Below are positions 34,162 through 44,245 of a stretch of 64,000 bases of DNA, one piece after another. Made by a program: the position numbers and the translations under genes. The stretch is from assembly GCF_003096575.1 (NCBI RefSeq), contig NZ_QEKT01000002.1, forward strand, positions 62,001 through 126,000. Reading direction: 5' to 3'. Positions within the stretch are counted from its first letter, which is position 1. Each line of letters opens with the position of its first letter. Origin of the DNA: Convivina intestini (lineage in GTDB: Bacteria; Bacillota; Bacilli; Lactobacillales; Lactobacillaceae). The notes under the pieces are model-generated. The model was given only the letters and a program-made list of their open reading frames with translations. It did no database searches and was not told where the DNA came from.

Positions 34162-35628
34162 TTAACGCTTACCACGCTTTTTCTTCAACTTTTTCATACG
34201 ACGGGCTGCTTGTTTCATGGCAAAACCTTGAACCTTTTGACCAAAGTTACCACTTGGCATACCGCCCCCCATCATGGCGCCCATATCCATGCCAGTGCCG
34301 CCCATCATTTTCTCCAAACCACCAAAATTACCATTGGTAGCTTGGTTCATCATCTTACGCATCTGATCAAATTGCTTAATCATCCGGTTAACTTCAACAA
34401 TTGGCCGTCCTGCTCCAGCAGCTAGGCGTCGCCGGCGGGAAGGATTAATCAACTCTGGATCTTCACGTTCGGCAGGCGTCATTGATTGAACGATGGCTTC
34501 TAGATGCTTGAACTGCTTTTCGTCCAAATTCAAATTAGCCAAAGCCGGATTATTAGCCATACCGGGAATCATTTTTAACAAATCTTCCATCGGTCCCATG
34601 TTTTGAACCTGTTGCAACTGAGCCACAAAATCGTTGAAGTCAAAGGTATTTTGCCGCATCTTTTCTAGTTGAGAAGCTTGTTGCTTTTCATCGACTTCAC
34701 GTTGCGTTTTTTCAATCAGGGTTAGGATATCACCCATTCCCAAAATTCGAGAAGCCATCCGGTCGGGATAAAAGACATCTAAGTCAGTTGGCTTTTCACC
34801 TTGACCGACAAATTTAATTGGCTTACCAGTCACATCTCGAATTGAGAGGGCCGCTCCACCACGGGTATCGCCATCAAGCTTGGTCAAAACGACTCCGGTA
34901 ATATCCAAGGCATCCGCAAAACCTTGAGCCGTTTCAGTGGCGTTTTGACCAGTCATGGCATCAACCGTTAGCAAGATTTCATCTGGATGCGCAATGACTT
35001 CAATATCCTTTAATTCTTGCATCAAAGTTTGGTCAATTTGCAAACGTCCGGCCGTATCAATGAAGACGTAATCATTTTTATCTTGAGCTGCTTTAGCCAA
35101 ACCAGCTTTAACAATTTCACGTGGATCAACATCGGTTCCCATTGAAAAAACTGGAATTTCCAAATCGCGACCTAAAATTTCCAACTGATCAATGGCCGCT
35201 GGCCGGTAAACATCGGCAGCAATTAGCAATGGCCGAGCGTGGTCTTCCCGCTTTAATTTATAAGCTAGTTTAGCAACCGTAGTCGTTTTACCGGCTCCTT
35301 GTAATCCAGCCATCATGATGACAGTTGGAATTTTATCAGATTTATTAAGCGGCACCGCCTCTTCGCCCATTGTTGCTGTTAATTCATCATTAACAATCTT
35401 AACGATTTGCTGAGCGGCATTTAAGCCAGACATTATGTCGGCTCCTTTGGCCTTTTGACGCACGTTGTTAACAAACTTCTTTACGGTTGTGTAGTTAACA
35501 TCGGCTTCCAACAGGGCCAATCGAATTTCACGCATGGTCGCCTGAAGATCTTCATCGTTAATCCGACCACGACCGGTCAAATTTTTCATCGCCTTGGAAA
35601 GGCGTTCAGTTAAATTTTCAAAAGCCAT
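34162..35628 (-). CDS. ffh: Signal recognition particle protein
   Basis: The SRP54 GTPase that binds nascent signal sequences and SRP RNA. It has 488 residues: an N helical domain, a G domain with GLQGAGKT (108-115), DTAGRLQID, TKLDGDTRGG and KFVGQGEKP, and an M domain from ~300. The M domain carries SRRRRLAAGAGRP-type RNA-binding residues and Met-rich stretches (QMRKMMNQ, MMGGTGMDMGAMMGG). The C-terminus is basic (RRMKKLKKKRGKR). It is downstream of ylxM, as in most Firmicutes. Confidence 0.98.
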   Translation of the reverse strand: MAFENLTERLSKAMKNLTGRGRINDEDLQATMREIRLALLEADVNYTTVKKFVNNVRQKAKGADIMSGLNAAQQIVKIVNDELTATMGEEAVPLNKSDKIPTVIMMAGLQGAGKTTTVAKLAYKLKREDHARPLLIAADVYRPAAIDQLEILGRDLEIPVFSMGTDVDPREIVKAGLAKAAQDKNDYVFIDTAGRLQIDQTLMQELKDIEVIAHPDEILLTVDAMTGQNATETAQGFADALDITGVVLTKLDGDTRGGAALSIRDVTGKPIKFVGQGEKPTDLDVFYPDRMASRILGMGDILTLIEKTQREVDEKQQASQLEKMRQNTFDFNDFVAQLQQVQNMGPMEDLLKMIPGMANNPALANLNLDEKQFKHLEAIVQSMTPAEREDPELINPSRRRRLAAGAGRPIVEVNRMIKQFDQMRKMMNQATNGNFGGLEKMMGGTGMDMGAMMGGGMPSGNFGQKVQGFAMKQAARRMKKLKKKRGKR

Positions 35629-35665
35629 AAACTGTTTATAATTGGGCGAACCAATTATTTCCTTT

Positions 35666-36010
35666 CTAATTAATCTCTTGATTACGTAAGCGTTCTACTA
35701 AAAGTCTTAACTGCTGGTCTTGTTGATAGTGCTGCTGTACATATTCCGCTAAATCAGCTTCTAGTCGCTGCCGGGATTGAAAATCACAGTACAGGTGTAA
35801 GGCCTGTTCGTAATGTTCCAACTGCTCTACTGTTCGTTTTAAATTATCAGAAATTGCCTGACGGCTGACATTTTCAGCCTTAGCAATTTCGATAATCGAA
35901 TAGTCATCTTCAAAATAATCTCGGAGGTACTCCGCCTGTTTGGTTGTCAGCAAGGCGCCATAACAATCAAAGAGCGCATTGACTTTCGTCTTTTTGGCTA
36001 AATCCATCAT
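35666..36010 (-). CDS. ylxM: YlxM/p13-like DNA-binding protein
   Basis: A 114-residue helix-turn-helix protein of the UPF0122 family. YSIIEIAKAENVSRQAISDNLKRTVEQL (~38-65) is the sigma-70 region-4-like HTH. It is encoded between ftsY and ffh, the position conserved in Firmicutes. It stimulates SRP pathway function in Streptococcus; its DNA targets are not known. Its start overlaps the ftsY stop by one base, so translation is coupled. Confidence 0.93.
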   Translation of the reverse strand: MMDLAKKTKVNALFDCYGALLTTKQAEYLRDYFEDDYSIIEIAKAENVSRQAISDNLKRTVEQLEHYEQALHLYCDFQSRQRLEADLAEYVQQHYQQDQQLRLLVERLRNQEIN

Positions 36011-37506
36011 TACTCCGTTATCAGATCTTTGAACAGACCATAAATAAATTCTTCTGAGTTAAAGACCCGCAAATCGCTGGCTTTTTCACCAAAGCCAATC
36101 CACTTAACTGGTAAATGCATCTGGCTTCGAATTGCAAAAACGATCCCACCCTTAGCGGTACCATCAACCTTAGTTAAGACAATGCCAGTTACATCGGAAG
36201 AATCTTTGAACAGCTTCGCCTGTTGCAAGGCATTTTGTCCCGTTGTAGCGTCTAGGACTAGCAAAACTTCTTGCGGCGCTGCTGGTAATTCACGTTGAAT
36301 AATTCGCTTCATCTTTGCTAATTCTTGCATTAAATTAACATTGTTTTGCAAACGCCCCGCCGTATCAACCAATAATATATCATAATTTTCATGCTTGGCG
36401 CGCTGTAAGCCTTCATAGACCACCGAAGCTGGATCAGCCTTTTCTTTACCGGCTACGACCGGCACTTGGCTGCGTTGCCCCCATTCCTGGAGCTGCTTAG
36501 TGGCACCAGCACGGAAAGTATCTGCAGCAGCTAGTAGGACTGAGCGCCCTTCTTGACGAAAACGGTCGGCCATTTTACCAATCGTGGTTGTCTTTCCGAC
36601 ACCGTTAACTCCAACCATCAAAATCACAGTCGGCTCGCCAGCGGGGGCAAAGTGCATCTGACTGTCTTCATTCAGACCATCAGCTTCATATAATTCGACC
36701 ATCTTTTGAATGATAACGGCCTGAACATCTTCCTTACGCTTAGCATTTTGGAGCTTAACTTCTTCCCGTAATTCATCGCTAATTCGCAAAGCTAGGTCAA
36801 AACCAACATCAGCGCCAATTAAAGTTTCTTCTAAATCTTCAAAGAAGTTTTCATCTACTGAACGGAAATTAGACAAAAAGCGGTTAAATCGGTCAGCAAA
36901 GCCGGAACGACTTTTCTTCAAACCACGATCATAAACGACTTGATCAGCATCTTCTGCGGCTAATTCTGAGTTAGGCTGGCTGATTGCTGCAGTCGAACTA
37001 GAGTCTGACTGACTCTGCTCTGCCATTAATTGATATTCAGATTGGCTGTCCTCAACTGCTACCTTCGATGCCAATTCCGACTGGCTGTGAGCTAGGACTG
37101 AATTAGATTCAGATTGGCTAACGAATAGCGTTGACTGAGATTCAGACTGACTAGCCTCATCAACAGTTGAATGCTGACTTACTAAGGTCTCTGCTTGATC
37201 ACTTTGACTGTCCTCATTGACCATTGGCCGTTCAGTCACAATCGGTGTAACCGAACTAGGTTGGCTAGCAGGCGTCTGATTATCCAAGGCTGCCTGCCAG
37301 ATGGCCGCCTCACTATCAGTAACCAACTCAACTTTTTCATTCAATGGGCGTTGTAAAGTACTCTGAGAGGCTGGTTCAGTAGTTGAAGTTGACTGACTTG
37401 TACTTACAGGGACAACTGACTCCGAACTACTTGCACTAGCCGTTTGTGACTGTCCTTGCTCATTTTCAATTTTTTTCTTCTTACGGAAAATATCAAATAG
37501 TCCCAT
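36010..37506 (-). CDS. ftsY: Signal recognition particle receptor FtsY with SQS-rich acidic extension
   Basis: The SRP receptor GTPase at the membrane. It has 498 residues. The first ~190 form a low-complexity acidic N-terminus with many Ser-Gln-Ser/SQSES-type repeats, far richer in Ser and Gln than usual. The conserved NG part then starts near KKSRSGFADRFNRF. GTPase motifs are GVNGVGKT (near residue 300), DTAGRLQNN, TKVDGTAKGG and IGFGEKASDL. The gene lies between smc and ylxM in the rnc-smc-ftsY operon. Confidence 0.97.
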   Translation of the reverse strand: MGLFDIFRKKKKIENEQGQSQTASASSSESVVPVSTSQSTSTTEPASQSTLQRPLNEKVELVTDSEAAIWQAALDNQTPASQPSSVTPIVTERPMVNEDSQSDQAETLVSQHSTVDEASQSESQSTLFVSQSESNSVLAHSQSELASKVAVEDSQSEYQLMAEQSQSDSSSTAAISQPNSELAAEDADQVVYDRGLKKSRSGFADRFNRFLSNFRSVDENFFEDLEETLIGADVGFDLALRISDELREEVKLQNAKRKEDVQAVIIQKMVELYEADGLNEDSQMHFAPAGEPTVILMVGVNGVGKTTTIGKMADRFRQEGRSVLLAAADTFRAGATKQLQEWGQRSQVPVVAGKEKADPASVVYEGLQRAKHENYDILLVDTAGRLQNNVNLMQELAKMKRIIQRELPAAPQEVLLVLDATTGQNALQQAKLFKDSSDVTGIVLTKVDGTAKGGIVFAIRSQMHLPVKWIGFGEKASDLRVFNSEEFIYGLFKDLITE

Positions 37507-37530
37507 AAATTAACCTCTTCTAGACTTATT

Positions 37531-40500
37531 TTATTGGTGAATCTGGTCCAAATCAACGGCCACCATTTTGGAAACACCGGCTTCTTGCATGGTCACACCG
37601 TACAAAATATTGGCGTTAGCCATGGTACCCTTTCGGTGGGTAATCGTTATAAACTGGGTACTTCCGCCAAAGCTCTTGAGATAATGGGCAAAACGATCAA
37701 CGTTAGCTTCATCTAAAGCCGCCTCAGCTTCGTCTAGCACCACAAACGGAACCGGTCGAACTTGTAAAATGGCAAACAGTAAAGAAATCGCTGTGAGGGC
37801 TTTTTCGCCACCGGAAAGTAGACTCATATGCTGGAACTTTTTCCCTGGTGGCTGAGCGGTAATATCAATCCCAGTTGTCAATAACTCCTTTGGGTCGGTT
37901 AGGCTAATTTTGGCCTGACCCCCGCCAAAAATCTGTTTAAAGACCACTTCAAAATGCTGGGCAACCGTTTCAAAGGTAGCTTTAAAGCGGCTTTCAACCT
38001 CATGATCCATCTCACTAATTGTCGCTTTTAATGTTGCCTGGGCACTTTGTAAATCATCACGTTGCTGGGTCAAAAAATCATATCGTTCTTGGATGCTTTG
38101 ATATTCGTCAATTGCCCCAATGTTGACTGATCCTAATTGATTTAGGGCACTTTTTAACCTGTGTAACTGCTCCTTGAGCTGCCCCAACGATTGCTTGGTT
38201 TGGTAGACAGTTAAATCTTGGTTAGCTTGAATACCATATTGACTAAGTAAATCACTGGTTAAACCATCCTGATACCGTTGGGTTTGTTTTAAGGCTAGAT
38301 CCATTTGACTAAGCTGACTCATTTTTTGATTAAGTTGGTCTTGTTGCTGGCTTAATTGCTCTTCTACATGCTTAAGCTGCTTTAAAAGTTGTGTCCAATC
38401 GTCTTGCTTAATTTGGATTGCTGCTTGAACCTGTTCGAGTTCTTGTTGAATTGCTGCTAATTCAGCCTCAACTTGAAGGGCATTTTGACTGTGATTAACA
38501 GCCGTTTCAAGTTGCGCCTGCCGTTGTTGTAACGCCGTTTGATCTTCCTGAAGCTGACTTAGTTCAGCTTGCAAGCGCTGACTGTCACTTTGAGCGCTTT
38601 CTAAACGCGTTTGCACGGCCACCAATTCATTTTGATACTGGTTACGCTGTTGATTAACCCCTTCTAAATCTTGATTTAATTGGGCTAACTGTTGGTTGAG
38701 CTTTTCAGTAGCTACTTCCTGCTCAGCTTGCTGGGCCTGAGCATTCTGCCAATCGGTTTGACTAACTTGAATTTGCTCTGCTAACTGACTTTGTTGCTCT
38801 TTTAAATTAGCTAGTTCTTGTTCTAGCCCGTGCACCAGGCGCTGATGTTGTTGGCAGGCGTCTTCTTTGCGGCTTAATTCATAGTCAGTCTGATTGACCT
38901 GATTTTCTTGCTCTTGTTGTTCTTGTTTAGCATCAGCTAAGGTCTGTTGGGCCTGGATGCCGGCTTGTTGACAGGCATCTCGTTGAGCAGTTAATTGTTC
39001 AAATTTATCCTGCTCATTTTCTAAAGATTGGGTTAATTCCTGAAGTTGAGCCTGACGGCTTAAAAGCGTATGTCCCTGCCGTTGATTCGCTCCTCCAGTA
39101 ATAGAACCACCAGCATTGACTAGCTGTCCATCCAAGGATACGACCCGAAAACGATGCTGTCCCTTTTGCGCAATCTTAGTCGCTGCATCCAAATTTTCAG
39201 CTACAACCGTCGTCCCTAGCAAGGATGATTTAATATTATCCATCCCGCTTGGCATAGTCACCAAATCAGCGGCCAAACCCACAAAACCATCTAACTGACT
39301 AACTACTTGTAAATCACGAATTTGACGACTCCGAATTGTGTCTAAGGGTAAAATCGTAACCCGCCCCAGTCGTTTTTGGGTCAAATAACGAACGATTTGT
39401 TTGGCTGTTCCCGTTGAATCAACCACAATTTGCTGTAGGGCGCCGCCTAATACCGTTTCAACCGCTAAGGTATAAGGGCTAGGAACCGTCATTAATTCGG
39501 CCACAACACCCTTAATTCCGGTAAATTGTTGGCGAACTTTAGGGGCCATTAAGTTTCGAACCCCTTGATAAAAACCAGCATAATCATCCAAGGCTTTCAT
39601 CGCTTCATAACGACTCTGCTTGGTTTCTAATTGACGCTGAGCCCATCGCCATTGATCAGTTAGCGTTTGATATTTTTTTTGCAGGTCTTGTAAAGTTTGG
39701 GTTAATTGCTGAATTTTTTCATCCCAATTTTGCCGAGGTCCTTCTGGCTGGTTAGGATGGTTGGCCTGATATTGTGCCAAGGCTGTTTGGGCCTGATTTA
39801 ACTGGTCTTGGGCAACTTTAATATCTTTGCTCTGCTGATTAATTTGATGATCAAGTTGGGTTTGATTTTTAACCTGATAATTATAGGTATTATGTAAATT
39901 AGCTACATTTTGTAGCGTTTGAATATAAGTATGCCGATGATTTTCAAGTTGTCTTTCTAAATCTTTAAGACGATTAGCGCCATAAGCTTGATCAATTTCG
40001 GTAATTTTAGCACTAAGGGTCGTTTTTTGTTCCTGCCAAACTGAGATTTGCTGCTGTAAAGCCTTTAAATCAGCTTGTTTGCTTTGCAGCGTTTGGCTAA
40101 GGTGCTGAGCTTGACTGCTTAGTTGCTGATTTTCCCGCTCCAAGCTGCCTAACTTCTGTTCCGCTAACTGCTGGCTAGCAATTAGGCGCTCTTTTTGTTG
40201 CGTACCAGCCACCAGCTTGGTTTGGAGACTATCTCGCTCTTGTTGTAGATTTACTTGCTCCTGGCGACTATTTTCCAACTCAGCTTGACGCTTCGCTAAC
40301 TGACCTTTGGCCTTTTCAAGGTCTTGGTTTTGCTGACTTAAGTCGGCTTGCCGTTGTTGCAATTGCTCATTAACCTGACTTAATTCCAGGCACAATCGTT
40401 GCTGATCTAGTTGTTCATACTCTTCGCGCTGCTTTAAGTACTGATGGGCGACCGTGGCTTGTTTTTCCAACGGTTCCAACTGGTTTTGTACCTCGGTAAT

Positions 40501-41082
40501 AATATCGTAGAGCCGATCTAAATTCAGTTGCGTTTGGGCTAAATCCTGCTGCGCTTTATGTTTATTTTGCTTATATTTATAAACGCCGGCCACTTCTTCG
40601 ATGATACCGCGGCGATCTTCGGGCTTAGCATTAAAAATACTTTCAACCCGGCCCTGGGAAATGATTGAAAAACCTTCCCGACCTAGACCAGTATCCATAA
40701 ATAATTCATGAATATCACGTAGGCGACAATCACTACCATTGAGCTGGTAAACACTTTCCCCCGTCCGATATAGACGCCGGGTAATCCGAATTTCAGTGTA
40801 ATCGGACTTAACGTAGTGATCACTGTTATCAAAGGTAATTGCTACTTCAGCGCGATTAAGTCCCCGGCGTTTTTTAGTCCCCGCAAAAATGACATCACTC
40901 ATTTTATTACCACGCAGGTCCTTGGCACTTTGTTCCCCCATGACCCAGCGAATGGCTTCAATGATATTAGACTTACCAGATCCGTTGGGGCCAACAATAC
41001 CGGTCATCCCCGGCATAAAATCAATTACAGTTTTATCGGCAAAAGATTTAAATCCACTAATTTCTAGCGTTTTTAACTTCAT
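37531..41082 (-). CDS. smc: Chromosome segregation ATPase SMC
   Basis: A 1183-residue SMC protein that organises and segregates the chromosome with ScpAB. The N-terminal Walker A is GPNGSGKSN (32-40). Two long coiled coils (about 165-500 and 670-1010) flank a hinge (~510-640) containing IKGVVAELM and LGRVTILPLD. The C-terminal signature is LLSGGEKALTA with Walker B FVVLDEAEAALDE. The coils are very Gln-rich. It begins three bases after rnc and ends 24 bp before ftsY, so the three are one unit. Confidence 0.97.
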   Translation of the reverse strand: MKLKTLEISGFKSFADKTVIDFMPGMTGIVGPNGSGKSNIIEAIRWVMGEQSAKDLRGNKMSDVIFAGTKKRRGLNRAEVAITFDNSDHYVKSDYTEIRITRRLYRTGESVYQLNGSDCRLRDIHELFMDTGLGREGFSIISQGRVESIFNAKPEDRRGIIEEVAGVYKYKQNKHKAQQDLAQTQLNLDRLYDIITEVQNQLEPLEKQATVAHQYLKQREEYEQLDQQRLCLELSQVNEQLQQRQADLSQQNQDLEKAKGQLAKRQAELENSRQEQVNLQQERDSLQTKLVAGTQQKERLIASQQLAEQKLGSLERENQQLSSQAQHLSQTLQSKQADLKALQQQISVWQEQKTTLSAKITEIDQAYGANRLKDLERQLENHRHTYIQTLQNVANLHNTYNYQVKNQTQLDHQINQQSKDIKVAQDQLNQAQTALAQYQANHPNQPEGPRQNWDEKIQQLTQTLQDLQKKYQTLTDQWRWAQRQLETKQSRYEAMKALDDYAGFYQGVRNLMAPKVRQQFTGIKGVVAELMTVPSPYTLAVETVLGGALQQIVVDSTGTAKQIVRYLTQKRLGRVTILPLDTIRSRQIRDLQVVSQLDGFVGLAADLVTMPSGMDNIKSSLLGTTVVAENLDAATKIAQKGQHRFRVVSLDGQLVNAGGSITGGANQRQGHTLLSRQAQLQELTQSLENEQDKFEQLTAQRDACQQAGIQAQQTLADAKQEQQEQENQVNQTDYELSRKEDACQQHQRLVHGLEQELANLKEQQSQLAEQIQVSQTDWQNAQAQQAEQEVATEKLNQQLAQLNQDLEGVNQQRNQYQNELVAVQTRLESAQSDSQRLQAELSQLQEDQTALQQRQAQLETAVNHSQNALQVEAELAAIQQELEQVQAAIQIKQDDWTQLLKQLKHVEEQLSQQQDQLNQKMSQLSQMDLALKQTQRYQDGLTSDLLSQYGIQANQDLTVYQTKQSLGQLKEQLHRLKSALNQLGSVNIGAIDEYQSIQERYDFLTQQRDDLQSAQATLKATISEMDHEVESRFKATFETVAQHFEVVFKQIFGGGQAKISLTDPKELLTTGIDITAQPPGKKFQHMSLLSGGEKALTAISLLFAILQVRPVPFVVLDEAEAALDEANVDRFAHYLKSFGGSTQFITITHRKGTMANANILYGVTMQEAGVSKMVAVDLDQIHQ

Positions 41083-41085
41083 AGA

Positions 41086-41790
41086 CTACTTCTTATTATC
41101 TAATTCCTGAAGGGCCAAACGAGCAGCCGCTTTTTCAGCGTCTTTAATCGACCGACCACTTCCTTGGGCTAACTCCTGACCATCCACGGAAACACTGACT
41201 TCAAAGCGTTGGATATGATCTGGTAGTACTTCTTCCTTAAGGGTTACATACTCAATTGCAACAGCACCTTTAACTTGAAGCCGTTCTTGTAAACGACTTT
41301 TAAAATCAATAAATTGATCAAAGAAGTTATCATCAATCGCAGCAAATAAAGTCTTTTCTAATAATTGACGTAATACTTGACTGCCTTGATCCAAATACAA
41401 GGCCCCGATAAAGGCCTCCCAAATATCTTCCAAGAGGCTATCACGGTTACGGGCGCCATTCATCTCTTCACCTTTACCCAGACGAATGCCTTCATCAAGG
41501 TGAATCACGCGGGCAAAATGAGCAAACGAGCGCGTTTGAACCATTGTAATTCGCATTTCAGTCAGCTGACCTTCATGCCAATTAGGATAGCGCTTAAATA
41601 GGTATTCAGTCACGGCCTCTTGCATCACCGCATCCCCCAAAAACTCCAAGCGTTGGTAATCACGACCATGCTCTTGCGGATGTTCGTTAAGATAATTCCG
41701 TTGGGTAAGGGCCTCTTGCAATAAGTCTTGATTCTTAAAGGCAATCTGATAGTTCTTCCACAAAAATTCTTTGAAACTAGCCTGTGACAC
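41086..41790 (-). CDS. rnc: Ribonuclease III
   Basis: A double-strand-specific endonuclease for rRNA and mRNA maturation, 234 residues. The signature YQRLEFLGDAVMQEAV holds the metal-binding Glu and Asp (~45-60), with the second site DIWEAFIGALYLD (~120). The C-terminal dsRNA-binding domain ends GSGRSIKDAEKAAARLALQEL. The start is GTG at 41790 with AAAGGA upstream. An extended -10 promoter lies 30 bp further up, making rnc the first gene of the rnc-smc-ftsY-ylxM-ffh run. Confidence 0.97.
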   Translation of the reverse strand: MSQASFKEFLWKNYQIAFKNQDLLQEALTQRNYLNEHPQEHGRDYQRLEFLGDAVMQEAVTEYLFKRYPNWHEGQLTEMRITMVQTRSFAHFARVIHLDEGIRLGKGEEMNGARNRDSLLEDIWEAFIGALYLDQGSQVLRQLLEKTLFAAIDDNFFDQFIDFKSRLQERLQVKGAVAIEYVTLKEEVLPDHIQRFEVSVSVDGQELAQGSGRSIKDAEKAAARLALQELDNKK

Positions 41791-41821
41791 GTTAAATTCC
41801 TTTCAAAACTGATTTACGACT

Positions 41822-41830
41822 ATTATACCA
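41822..41830 (-). promoter_or_regulatory. Extended -10 promoter of rnc operon
   Basis: On the minus strand TGGTATAAT, a TGnTATAAT box, downstream of the glmM terminator. No clear -35. Confidence 0.6.
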
Positions 41831-41858
41831 AATATTAAAAGTAGCTTAACCATTATAA

Positions 41859-41884
41859 AAAAGGACTGATTCTTATCAGTCCTC
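41859..41884 (-). terminator. Terminator of the cdaA-cdaR-glmM unit
   Basis: AGGACTGAT/ATCAGTCCT stem with a short loop and T run. The upstream arm includes the glmM stop codon. Confidence 0.85.
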
Positions 41885-43252
41885 ATTTGGCTGGGCTTGT
41901 TCTTCCACAACCTTAACAATATCTTCGACATAGCGGTCAACTAATTCAACCGTTGGTGCTTCAGCCATGACCCGTAATAGTGATTCCGTTCCCGAAGGTC
42001 GAACCAAAACTCGGCCATCACCGGCCATCGTTTCTTCCACAGCCTTAATCTCAGCTTGAATAGCAGGATTATCTAACATTTCAGCCTTGTTTTCAACCGG
42101 TACGTTAACCAGTTTTTGGGGATAAAGGGTCACTTCAGCGGCCAATTCAGACAACTTCTTACCACTTTCCTTCATCACAAAGAGCAGCTGTAAGGCCGTT
42201 AAGAGGCCATCCCCAGTCTTGGCCCAATCTCTAAAAATAATGTGACCAGACTGTTCCCCACCGAGGTTGTAATCATCAGCAATCATTTTTTCCATGACGT
42301 AACGATCACCAACGGCAGTTTGGACGCTTTCAATCCCATTTTGAGCCAAGGCCTTATAAAAACCAATGTTACTCATCACAGTCGAAACGACCGTACTATG
42401 CTTGAGCAATCCCTGTTCATTCAAGAACTTAGCAGTGATAAACATTATTTTATCACCATCAACAATCTGACCAGTCTCATCGACAGCAATCAAACGATCA
42501 CCATCACCATCAAAGGCCAAACCAGCATCATAGTCACCTTCAGCGACCATTTCAGCCAGCGCTTGTGGATGAGTAGAGCCCACCTGATCATTGATATTTA
42601 ACCCATCCGGCTTGGTCCCCATCGTATTAAAATCAAGATCCAAATCGGCACACAAGCGCGGAATCAAGAAACTGGTGGCGCCATTGGCACCATCCAAAGC
42701 TACATGTAAACCACTTAGATTAGTAGGAATGGTTTTTTCCAAAAAGGCTAAGTACTTCTGTGCTCCTTCAGGATAATTATTCACTACGCCTAACCCAGTA
42801 GCGGTTGGCCGAGGCAACTGGTCTTGGTCGGCGTCCAGCAACTTTTCGATTTCGTATTCCAACTCATCGGATAACTTGAAACCATCATTACCAAAGAACT
42901 TGATGCCATTATCACGGGCTGGATTATGGGAAGCGGTAATTTGAATCCCAGCATCGGCCTGCAGACTTTCCACCAAGTAAGCTACGGCTGGCGTCGTAAT
43001 AACGCCTAATCGTAAAACATCCACACCAACGGATAGTAAACCAGAAATAATGGATTCTTCCAACATTTCCCCCGAAATTCGAGTGTCGCGACCAACAATC
43101 ACGACTGGCTTTTTAGTAACGTCATCGTTGTGACGAGTTAAAACCGCGCCACCCGTACGACCCAAACGAAAGGCTAATTCAGGACTCAGGGTCTGATTAG
43201 CAACGCCACGGACACCATCCGTACCAAAATACTTCAACTTAAAATCTGTCAT
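41876..43252 (-). CDS. glmM: Phosphoglucosamine mutase
   Basis: Interconverts glucosamine-6-P and glucosamine-1-P for UDP-GlcNAc synthesis. It has 458 residues from the ATG at 43252 ([13 protein letters not shown]). The active serine is Ser108 in ITASHNP. The metal loop is DGDGDR, and the C-terminal phosphate loop is VRPSGTE. It is the third gene after cdaA and cdaR, the usual Firmicutes order; GlmM can bind and inhibit CdaA. The hairpin of its terminator includes the stop codon. Confidence 0.98.
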   Translation of the reverse strand: MTDFKLKYFGTDGVRGVANQTLSPELAFRLGRTGGAVLTRHNDDVTKKPVVIVGRDTRISGEMLEESIISGLLSVGVDVLRLGVITTPAVAYLVESLQADAGIQITASHNPARDNGIKFFGNDGFKLSDELEYEIEKLLDADQDQLPRPTATGLGVVNNYPEGAQKYLAFLEKTIPTNLSGLHVALDGANGATSFLIPRLCADLDLDFNTMGTKPDGLNINDQVGSTHPQALAEMVAEGDYDAGLAFDGDGDRLIAVDETGQIVDGDKIMFITAKFLNEQGLLKHSTVVSTVMSNIGFYKALAQNGIESVQTAVGDRYVMEKMIADDYNLGGEQSGHIIFRDWAKTGDGLLTALQLLFVMKESGKKLSELAAEVTLYPQKLVNVPVENKAEMLDNPAIQAEIKAVEETMAGDGRVLVRPSGTESLLRVMAEAPTVELVDRYVEDIVKVVEEQAQPNED

Positions 43253-43297
43253 GAAATTTCTACTCCCAACTGGCAAATTTAAAATTACCAGTTCTCC

Positions 43298-44245
43298 TTA
43301 TTTAGGTGTAACTGTCACCTCAACTGTTGATTCACTGTAACGATTAATCCCTTGTTGCTTGGGTAAATCGACATGTAACGTTGTTTTTTCAGTAATCTGG
43401 CTTAAATCAACTGGCACCTTAATTTGATCAACATTAGACAAAGTATCGCTAGCACCATAAATTGTGACCGTCTTTGCGCCTAAAGTAATACTAAAATTAT
43501 TGGCATCGCCATCGCTAGGATCAGCTACCAAATCAACCTTCTTGCTGGCATCGCTATTATTAACTGTTAGATTAATTTCAGCCGTTCGATTACTCAATTG
43601 AACTTCTACCAGCGTGCCATTCCGATCATAGGCCACTAATTTCACGGTTTGGTTCACGTTCGTCTTGGTATCTTTGGCTAGTTCAACCTCAGCCGTGACA
43701 TGGTCAACGGCATCCACGTTTGATTTTGGTCCCGATACGGTAACCGTTTTAGGATTAATGACACTATTAACAACCGAATAGCCCTGGGCCAACTTACTGT
43801 CGTCATAGTTGATCTTTATTTTACGTTTTTCAGAGGTTTTCTTAGCAATCGTAACATTAACCGTCTGCGGGCTAACTGTTGATGTTAGCGCCGAATTAAC
43901 TCCTTTAACGGCCAATTTTACTGTGTGCTGCCCCACACCCAAATCGCGTAAATCAGCAACGGCCTGAATGTCATTATGACTTTGCGTCGTAGTCACTAAG
44001 GCCGCTGGTCCATGGACTGCCAAACTTACCGAGGTCGGTGCGCCCACCACAACGTATTCGTCATTATTATATTGCAGATTAAGCGGAACTGTTAGATTTA
44101 TTTTTTTCTCGGGCAAAATTGAAGTAAATTCATTATTACCATTACGACTAGCTGATTGGGTACTCAATACATAGGCTGAGAGTAAAACAGCTAGAAACAA
44201 CGAAAAAATCAGGTTTAAAATCTTTGAATTCGTCCATTTATTCAT
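43298..44245 (-). CDS. cdaR: CdaA regulator CdaR (YbbR-domain protein)
   Basis: A membrane-anchored regulator of the diadenylate cyclase, 315 residues. One N-terminal helix (~9-27) is followed by YbbR repeats of about 85 residues outside the membrane, as seen in VPLNLQYNNDEYVVVGAPTSV, IKINYDDSKLAQGYSV and the later VDLVADPSDGDANNFSI. Its start overlaps the end of cdaA by four bases (ATGA), so it is translated with it. In related species it modulates c-di-AMP synthesis. Confidence 0.93.
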   Translation of the reverse strand: MNKWTNSKILNLIFSLFLAVLLSAYVLSTQSASRNGNNEFTSILPEKKINLTVPLNLQYNNDEYVVVGAPTSVSLAVHGPAALVTTTQSHNDIQAVADLRDLGVGQHTVKLAVKGVNSALTSTVSPQTVNVTIAKKTSEKRKIKINYDDSKLAQGYSVVNSVINPKTVTVSGPKSNVDAVDHVTAEVELAKDTKTNVNQTVKLVAYDRNGTLVEVQLSNRTAEINLTVNNSDASKKVDLVADPSDGDANNFSITLGAKTVTIYGASDTLSNVDQIKVPVDLSQITEKTTLHVDLPKQQGINRYSESTVEVTVTPK

